NCBI GenBank assembly: GCA_951217055.1
Contig: OX578286.1
Location: 35,558,345 to 35,622,344 of the forward strand
Reading direction: 5' to 3'
DNA: 64,000 nt
From: Gerris lacustris
Taxonomy: Eukaryota; Arthropoda; Insecta; Hemiptera; Gerridae
Made by a program: the position numbers and the translations under genes. Numbering within the stretch: position 1 is the stretch's first letter; every line of letters begins with the position of its first letter. This document shows, in pieces, positions 57,880 through 64,000 of the stretch. Below the pieces are notes generated by a model. That model was not told the origin of the DNA. It made no database searches and saw only the letters and a list, made by a program, of their open reading frames with translations.

Positions 57880-58460
57880 GGCTCAAAGAAAATGTTATCT
57901 GAACTTTATGTTTACGAGGTTGCTAAATCCGAATATGTAGTCAAAATTTCTCCTATACGTACAGGTATCCAGGAAAATACGCCTAAAGTTCGGAGGAAAA
58001 ATGGTGTATTTGGGGGGTTTCGACCCAATTTTTCGCCCAAAATAAATTGTAAAAAATAAATAATATATTGGGAGTTTGATTAAAGTAAAAACAAATCTGT
58101 TAACCTTACTTCTTTAAAAAAAAAAAAAAAAAAAAATTAAAAATAAGAAGCAAAAAAATCGATCTTTCTACGTATATGAGTCTTCATATATTTCTGTAAT
58201 ATATAAAACTCAATATAAGGAAAATTTTTCTTAAAAAATTAAGATCAGCAGACTTTTTATTGACTTTTGATTCGTGTTCTTCATGGTTTGAAGATATTCA
58301 AACGCCCAAAATATTTTTTTTTGAGCGAAAAATTGGGTCGAAAACCCCCAAAAACTCAAATTTTCCTAACTTTAGGCGCATTTTCCGGGAAAACTGTATG
58401 TAAAGGAGAAATTTTGACTTCAGATTCGGATTCAGTACACAAAAATATTTCATAAAAGGA
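57880..58460. mobile_element. palindromic repeat element around 58150
   Basis: The left arm ('ccgaatatgtagtcaaaatt', 'acgcctaaagtt', 'ttcgacccaatttttcgccc') has reversed complements on the right ('gagcgaaaaattgggtcga', 'aactttaggcgcattttcc', 'gaaattttgacttcagatt'). Between them lies a poly-A and AT-rich loop. Exact ends not fixed. Confidence 0.6.
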
Positions 58461-59351
58461 CATTTTTATTCTGAAGCTGTTTTTTGCAGTACAGGGTTAT
58501 TACTGTCTAAATTTCTACAAAGGTGAAGAGGTGATTTTCTCATTTTACTTTTAGGTATCTGACTTAATCTAACCAAATCTTTAGTCAAATTATGATTGTA
58601 GTTGGTAAGGGGTAAGAGCACTGTTCTGGAATATTATGAATTATGAGACCATGGTTATTTTCCTGGATGGGGGATGCATTTTACCTCTCTTTATCCATTC
58701 CTTTTTAAAATAATAATAATTTAAAAAAATAATTTGTGTGATGCTTTATAGTTGTTTTGTATGTTTCACGATATATGTGTAGTGCGGTGTGAGTTTTATT
58801 AGTATCTTGATTCTATGTAGTGACCCCCACTATCCGGATAGCTAAAGGAGGCGACACTCCAATACAGTACTAGACATACATAGGTTCCACTCAGCTCCTT
58901 ATTTCTTATTCTTATCTTATCTCTGCTCTAAACTATAAACAAAGTCAAGGTTTTTTGTTTTATTTTTTATTTTTATTCTGTGTTTTACTCTGATTAATTA
59001 AGTTTGTCTTTTGCTTTTTTAGACTGATTAGTTTTTGATTTTTAATTAACATTGAAATAAATATCTTGGTAAAACTCCAGTTATTCATCTTGTCTTTTAT
59101 GATTTCGATATGAAATATTATGATTTATGTTTAACTAAACATGTTTTTCATTATTTCTCTATTTTTCTAGTTTAACCGAGGAGTCATGTTTTAAATTTAT
59201 TGTAGACTTTGTTTCATAAAAGTTTTAGTATTCGATAAACCCGTCTCGTTCGTTTGTTCAAAAGTTTGTTCCTTGGAAGGGAATTTCATTTTTTTCGTAG
59301 TTTCAATCTCTGTAATGAAGTTGGGCTTGATTTGTTGGTGAATCTTAAACA

Positions 59352-60137
59352 ATGGATCCTGTTGAGGAAATGAGAATGACTATCATGGAGGTACTTAAAC
59401 CCTTGACTGTAAATAAGGTGATACAGGTTGAAAAGGATCTCAGTGCTGAAGATAAGATATCTTTGTACTTCCTTCTCAACGACGACCCTAAAAAGACTCT
59501 GCAGGAGCTTAGGTCTGGTCACGAGGGGGTTATATGCGAATGGTGTCATAAGCTCGACGCAAAACGTGTCGGTGAGTGGAAACTGCGGCTCATCGAGAGC
59601 CTTGCACTGATGCAGCTTTTCAAAACTCTTCAGCGGCTCGGCTACAAGAAGAGGGGTCTTGCTGAGGTGCGCAAGATCCTAGATATGGCCAGTCGCAGCC
59701 GGGACTTCGATGTAAGGAAAGCTCTGTACACAGCTTTGGATACGCTGACAGAGACCGAACTGGAGCAGTTCATCTACCAGATGGATGGAGGTCGGTTACT
59801 ACGTAAGCCTGACCACCTGTTTATGCCTCGACACGTAGAGCTCTTCTTGCTCGAATGGCAGATCGATGGTAAGATAGGACTTGAGACCCAGAGCCTTATC
59901 AACGTAGTGGCACTACTCGACGACATGAACCTTAAATCCGCTGCTGATTCGCTCCGTCTCTCTATAGTCAATCTAGACAACTCAAATAACCTTTCTGATG
60001 AAGATCCTACTGAAGAGTTACCCTCCGACTTGAATTCAGGAAACACCTCCCTCGACTACTACCCAATTATAAACCCTCAAAGAGTAGGACTTTGTATAGT
60101 CCTCAACCAGAAGAACTACTTGTCTTCCTCAGGTCAT
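59352..60137 (+). CDS. Dredd/caspase-8-like initiator caspase, exon 1 (long prodomain)
   Basis: It encodes 262 residues starting MDPVEEMRMTIMEVLKPL. Residues about 25-55 ('VEKDLSAEDKISLYFLLNDD') and about 150-210 are helical, death-effector-like segments, as in insect Dredd. The end, 'YYPIINPQRVGLCIVLNQKN', starts the caspase p20 domain (beta-1 strand, 'G.C.I.N...F'). The exon ends CAT|GTGAGT in phase 0. In the IMD pathway Dredd cleaves Imd and Relish downstream of peptidoglycan sensing; that role is inferred from family. Start chosen: first ATG of the frame (context caATGG). An acidic linker (about 218-234) separates prodomain and protease. DED assignment is by pattern only; a caspase-2/9-type prodomain is the alternative. 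Confidence 0.82.
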
Positions 60138-60215
60138 GTGAGTACCTCTTCAATCCTATTACTCTATCTCTTATCAAGACTATGCTAAATGTTTCTTCTG
60201 CGGTTTGGGGCAATA

Positions 60216-61384
60216 GTCCAGGAGATAGCATGCAAAAAAGTGTCTGACTAACATCAAGCTAGAATTTTGTGTATCAGTAAATCTTTTAGCGCCTTTTAAG
60301 AATATTTGGTCGGCAAAGTTAGTCTGGGGGACTTGCTTGGCAATTGGCATTTGAAAAAAACGGTGGATAGGGGCCATGTCCCGCCCTTTATTGTGGACAA
60401 TGTAATTTTTGTGATTCCTGAGTACGAAATTAGTTAGTTGACAAAAAATCAAGTTGACGATAGTTTGTCACTTAATAGGTTAGTTACTCAAATATTTCTT
60501 TAATTCCAAGTGATCACCTATTAAGTGATAAACTACCATCAACTTGATTGTTGATCTACCAACTAATTCCGTAATCAGGATCATGAAAATCACATTGTCC
60601 ACCATATAGAGGGGGGACATGGTCGCTCTCTACCGGTTTGGTTTTTTCAAATGCCTATGCCTATTGCCAAGCTATGTCCCACAGACGAACTTAGCCGACC
60701 TCATATTCTTAAAAGGCACCAGAATATATACACAAAATTCTAGCTTGATGTTAGTCAGACACTTTTAGCAAATTTTCAAAGAAAATTACGCTATTGCAAT
60801 GGCTTCAAAATTTTTGTAATGCGAATTTTTGAAAATTTTTTCCATGGAAATCCGTTTTGGACCATTCTGAACCGATTCCTAAAATTTAATACTTTTTTTT
60901 ATGTATGTATGTATATATGTGTCACTCCAGACGATATCTCCCCTTAGGATGCACTTAAAAATTTCAAACAAATTTTAAAATGTCAATAATATCAAAAGAA
61001 AGGATGAGTGCGTTGGCCAGAATTTTTGGAGTTCATTTAGGGGTCATATTTTGACAATTTAGGATCAAAAATTGCATTAAAACATGTTTTTTCCATTTTA
61101 CCCCCCTTTTATATGAAAATATGATAAAAGTGTACATAACAACAATTACTGTACTCTTAAAGAGCTTTCCAACGACATGCATCTTGAAGGGAAAAATACT
61201 ATTTTGACTTTTGTACCCTGTACCCCTGTGTACCAATTTTTTTTTTTTTTTTTTTTCACCCATGCAAATTCTAAACCAAAATTTTCCTATATTATTATAA
61301 ACCAATAATATGCAGATTTCTTTGTAAATTCGCTCATTAAGTCATGGTGCATGACTGGACTTTTTTACCTTCTATCTCCTGGAC
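60216..61384. mobile_element. family B TIR element, copy 3, enlarged by an inner insertion (1.17 kb)
   Basis: It lies 79 bp inside caspase intron 1. The left end GTCCAGGAGATAGCATG and the right end CTATCTCCTGGAC have TA flanks. The body to about 60763 matches 53794-54350. Between 'gttagtcagacactttt' and the final 'tctatctcctggac' about 600 bp of unrelated AT-rich sequence is present, which is absent from copy 2. Confidence 0.7.
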
Positions 61385-61689
61385 TATAACAAACAATGAA
61401 TGAACAAAATGTGTAACATAAATGATAAGCCCTTGAAATTCAACTTGTTATCATAATATGCGTAGAAACAAATTCAAGGTTAGACTATATTAGCAATCTT
61501 GAGTTATCTAGGTAAACCAAAATCACATCGACTTATCGAGAATTTCCAGATATCAAGGCTTAAATATCAAGGATATTTAGCTAAATTTGGATTACATTGG
61601 GCGTAATGTGGTAATTGGAGGTTAAATTGTTTTTAAAAAAATATCCTATAAGCTGTATAATTGCAAATTTTAGTTATAAGTACTAGGTA

Positions 61690-62077
61690 CAGTAGAACCT
61701 CGCTTACACGACCCTCAATAACACGACAACCTTAATTACAAGTGCAATTTTCAAATCCCCTTGAGATTGCCATAACACGAGTTAAATTAACCTCTATAAA
61801 GCGACTATTATTATCCAAACAACCTCAATAACACGGATTGTTTCCAATTCACAACGTGACTCAGAACCTCTATAAGAAATCGTTTTGAGAAGTCAACCTC
61901 TATAATGACTCTATACAGGAAAGGGTCGACCTTGAACAAGTCTAGACTTGAAAGTCCATTAACCTCGATAACACAACTGATGGCCAAAATAATCTTGATA
62001 ATACGACAAAAAGAGCACCTCGATAACAAGACTGTTTCCCTAATCCCCATGAGACACTTCTTATCAAGGTTCTACTG
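61690..62077. mobile_element. pogo/Tigger-like TIR relic
   Basis: Ends CAGTAGAACCTCGCTTACACG and, reading inward from the right, CAGTAGAACCTTGATAAG, with TA on both sides. The interior repeats 'aacctc.ataacacga' words as in Tigger-type MITEs. It lies in caspase intron 1. No transposase. Confidence 0.7.
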
Positions 62078-62211
62078 TATATTAGTATATGGTCATCATC
62101 CTTATAATGATAATACACTTCGATAATTGCTCATATTTTATATTTTAACATTTGATTTCACTACTTAAAAACTATAATAAGTCTAGATATCTGTTGTTTT
62201 TTTCATTGTAG

Positions 62212-62407
62212 AAAGTGAGACGGGGATCAGAAAAGGACTGTGAAAAGCTGAAGGAGACTATGGACATTATGAATATTGAGTATACGGAACTAAATGATCT
62301 TAATACCAGAGACATCTTTCCTAGGATACAATGTAGGATACGATGTTACTTCGACAGAAATGTCCACTCAGTTTTGATTATTGTCATTATGGCTCACGGA
62401 GACGAGA
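62212..62407 (+). CDS. Dredd/caspase-8-like caspase, exon 2 (S1-pocket Arg and catalytic His)
   Basis: The acceptor cattgtag|AAAGTG and donor GAGA|GTAAAT bound residues 263-327 plus one base (phase 0 in, phase 1 out). 'VRRGSEKDCEKL' matches the caspase 'R.G(S/T)..D...L' motif with the S1-pocket Arg (Arg265). 'HSVLIIVIMAHGDE' ends with the catalytic His324-Gly325. The join to exon 1 reads Gly-His-Lys-Val-Arg. Confidence 0.88.
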
Positions 62408-62569
62408 GTAAATATTTTTTTCTATTTCTGTCAATTTTAAATTTTTATCGATAATAATTTTATCTACGATTGATACGAAATATAAACATTATATCTTTGT
62501 TTAGATGCGTAGAAGGTGATTATTTACGTACTTGTATTCATTGCGCATGCGCGTCTCATAGTTCTGAAT

Positions 62570-62613
62570 AATTCCTCTTCTTTACCACGCTAGTGCGGTA
62601 AAGAAGAGGAATT
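62570..62613. repeat. short perfect hairpin in caspase intron 2
   Basis: 'aattcctcttctttacc' (62570-62586) and 'ggtaaagaagaggaatt' (62597-62613) are exact complements separated by 10 nt. It could be a transposon end junction; the flank 'tgcgcatgcgcg' is also palindromic. Confidence 0.6.
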
Positions 62614-62717
62614 CTTCAGCTTTACGCACGATTAGTGAGTTTGTTTACATTTAACAAAACTAATTTGGTGTTCTTTTATTAAAGTAACTGTTTATATCGA
62701 ATTTTTAGTGAGAAACA

Positions 62718-63038
62718 ATGAGTGAATCAAGTGACTTTGACGAAAATGTGGAGAATAATAATCCTCCAGAAATAATTAATTCGGCAAAAAATACAACTAA
62801 TGAATTAATGCCATCTTTATCAAGAGAGAGATACGAACTTACATACAGCAAGTTTATTTGTTTCTGTATTTATTATTTAAATCTAACAATCGTAGATAAA
62901 GTACGGTACGCAACTCGTGCGAAAACGGCATTTTGCATTGCTCGTGTGGTTTTACCACCCTCGTTATCGCTCGGGTGCAAACTCCACACTCGCATGCAAA
63001 ATACTACTTTCCGCACTCGACGCGTAATGTACTATTAA
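62718..63038 (+). pseudogene. fragment resembling the N terminus of a repeat-encoded tyrosine-recombinase-like protein
   Basis: The frame starts MSESSDFDENVENNNPPEII and has 'LMPSLSRERYELTYSKFICF', resembling the 'P..S...YE.TY..F..WC' core-binding entry of Crypton/KIAA-type recombinase proteins repeated in insect genomes. After about residue 55 it runs into repeat sequence ('actcgtgcgaaaacggcatt', 'ccctcgttatcgctcgggtg') and loses similarity. Located in caspase intron 2; identification is tentative. Confidence 0.35.
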
Positions 63039-63324
63039 AATTTGATGTAAGTAATTAAGTATAGGCTTCCATTTCAGTATTCCAGGGGGGGGGGGGGGTC
63101 AGGCATCCCTGTTTGACCTAGGAGCTAGGGGCTAGGTCACTAAAAACAGCATTACTATGCAAAGCAGACTAAACCTTTTTTTTACTAGAATTTTAAAATG
63201 TTTTGTATGTGCACAAATTTGTTAGCAACTGGAATCTCTCTTTTACCCTATACTGAAACTATCATAAAAATATTACACCTCTGTTATATTCAACATTCTA
63301 TTAATTGTATTGGTATGTTTTCAG

Positions 63325-63462
63325 AACAAGTTTTTGGAGTGGACAAAGGTGCAGTTGAAACAGAGAAAATTGGAGAAATTCTTTCCAATGCTAAAATGCC
63401 TTGTCTTAAGGACAAACCAAAAGTTATTATATTCCAGTCCTGCAGAGGCGACTACCATTTCG
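63325..63462 (+). CDS. Dredd/caspase-8-like caspase, exon 3 (catalytic Cys); gene continues off the right edge
   Basis: The acceptor ttttcag|AA joins in frame to give Glu-Lys-Gln-Val-Phe-Gly-Val-Asp. Residues 328-373 include 'IGEILSNAKMPCLKDKPKVI' and 'IFQSCRGD', the caspase active-site pentapeptide with Cys367. The usual QACxG is here QSCRG. The likely donor is TTCG|GTATTG. The p10 subunit should follow beyond position 64000. Its absence here is due to the window edge, not truncation. Confidence 0.86.
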
Positions 63463-63530
63463 GTATTGTATTATTATCGTCACTATTTTATTGCCTTATA
63501 GTATATATAGAAAATGTTTGGTAGACATAG

Positions 63531-63682
63531 TGGAAGTGGAGTGGGCATTTAGTAAGAGTGGAAGATGAAAGATGGTCGAGGAAAGTGTTAGATTGGTGCC
63601 AGGTGGAAAGAAAAGGAAAAAAAGGAAGACCAATAAGAAGATGTAACATAGAACTAAACATTTATATAGATGTTGAATATTG
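63531..63682 (+). pseudogene. non-LTR retrotransposon reverse transcriptase 3' fragment
   Basis: The frame 'WKWSGHLVRVEDERWSRKVL' continues 'DWCQ...KGKKGRPIRRC' to a stop. 'W.GH..R..D.RW...' followed by 'GRP.RR' is the usual LINE block after the RT domain. It lies in the intron after caspase exon 3, in the plus orientation. Confidence 0.55.
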
Positions 63683-63799
63683 AGGTAAAATTTATATTAA
63701 ATATTTTCAAACCTGGATTTTTAGAAGTTAGAAGGAAATCTGTTCTTTTGATGGAGGGAATAGTGCAGGAAACATCTCTACAGTATTCTCACAACTAGA

Positions 63800-64000
63800 A
63801 TTAGTGAGTTGACAGCGCGGGAAATTGAGTGACACTCAGATTGGCCAACCTCTCTGAGGGAAAAAATAAAGCCACTAGGTCTGAGGGTAGGGGTGGGGCA
63901 GTGTTTATCCAGAGGACCTCTCCCCTCCACTAGAGACATTTATCTTTGCCTAGTTGGCCCGACCTTTTGTCTGGGAAAATCTCAAGCTCTCATTGGCTTG
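63800..64000. repeat. dispersed repeat at the right edge
   Basis: 'cagattggccaacct' plus 'gagggaaaaaat.aa.ccac' repeats 6936-6985. 'tgacagcgcgggaaa' has relatives at 32880 and 33815, and 'ctctcattggctt' may be the beginning of the opposite end. Truncated by the window. Confidence 0.45.

Noticed and set aside
59774..60046. Minus-strand 90-aa frame
   Set aside because: Antisense shadow of caspase exon 1.

Overview
The window looks like nuclear DNA of an insect. It is AT-rich and intron-rich, has GT/AG-spliced genes, and is very dense in DNA transposon relics, SINE-like sequences and minisatellites. The protein set (cueball, COX6B, a Dredd-like caspase, a TRIR homologue) fits an insect. I suspect a hemipteran or another large-genome insect, but nothing here proves the order. 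There are no bacterial, CRISPR or phage features.

Four protein-coding genes are supported. (1) A cueball (cue) orthologue on the minus strand. The first coding exon, with the signal peptide, is at 32247-32310. Four further exons at 4815-5036, 3265-3451, 2407-2612 and 990-1240 encode the LDLR class B (YWTD) repeats. The EGF/transmembrane part lies beyond the left edge. Intron 1 is about 27.2 kb. (2) A complete two-exon COX6B gene on the minus strand (41619-41716 and 40355-40523), upstream of cueball. (3) A TRIR-like (C19orf43-like) gene on the minus strand, about 55000-55443. (4) A Dredd/caspase-8-like gene on the plus strand with exons at 59352-60137, 62212-62407 and 63325-63462, running off the right edge. 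Every junction quoted keeps the reading frame. The genes are functionally unrelated: a surface receptor, a respiratory-chain subunit, a nuclear RNA-processing protein and an innate-immune protease.

Most of the remainder is repeats. The most striking is a short inverted-repeat element with termini like GGYACTTCTTTAGATTG. There are 13 copies or fragments, several with 8-bp target-site duplications (TSDs). Other recognisable insertions are: a PIF/Harbinger-like element (7523-7898) inside a LINE fragment; hAT-like elements at 13070-13582, 33013-34126 and 37629-37793; an internally deleted Tc1/mariner-superfamily element (42201-43102); a 1.26-kb foldback element (48388-49643); a pogo/Tigger-like relic (61690-62077); and three copies of a 'GTCCAGGAGATAG' element, one of them in caspase intron 1.

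About fifteen different tandem arrays occur (units 22 to about 120 bp). One is a 72-bp array with a 360-bp higher-order repeat (36019-36738). Another is an exactly 100-bp array (29541-30275) carrying paired E-boxes. Long open frames inside these arrays are artefacts. I found no convincing new multi-gene system; the most novel items are the 8-bp-TSD element family and the higher-order minisatellite.
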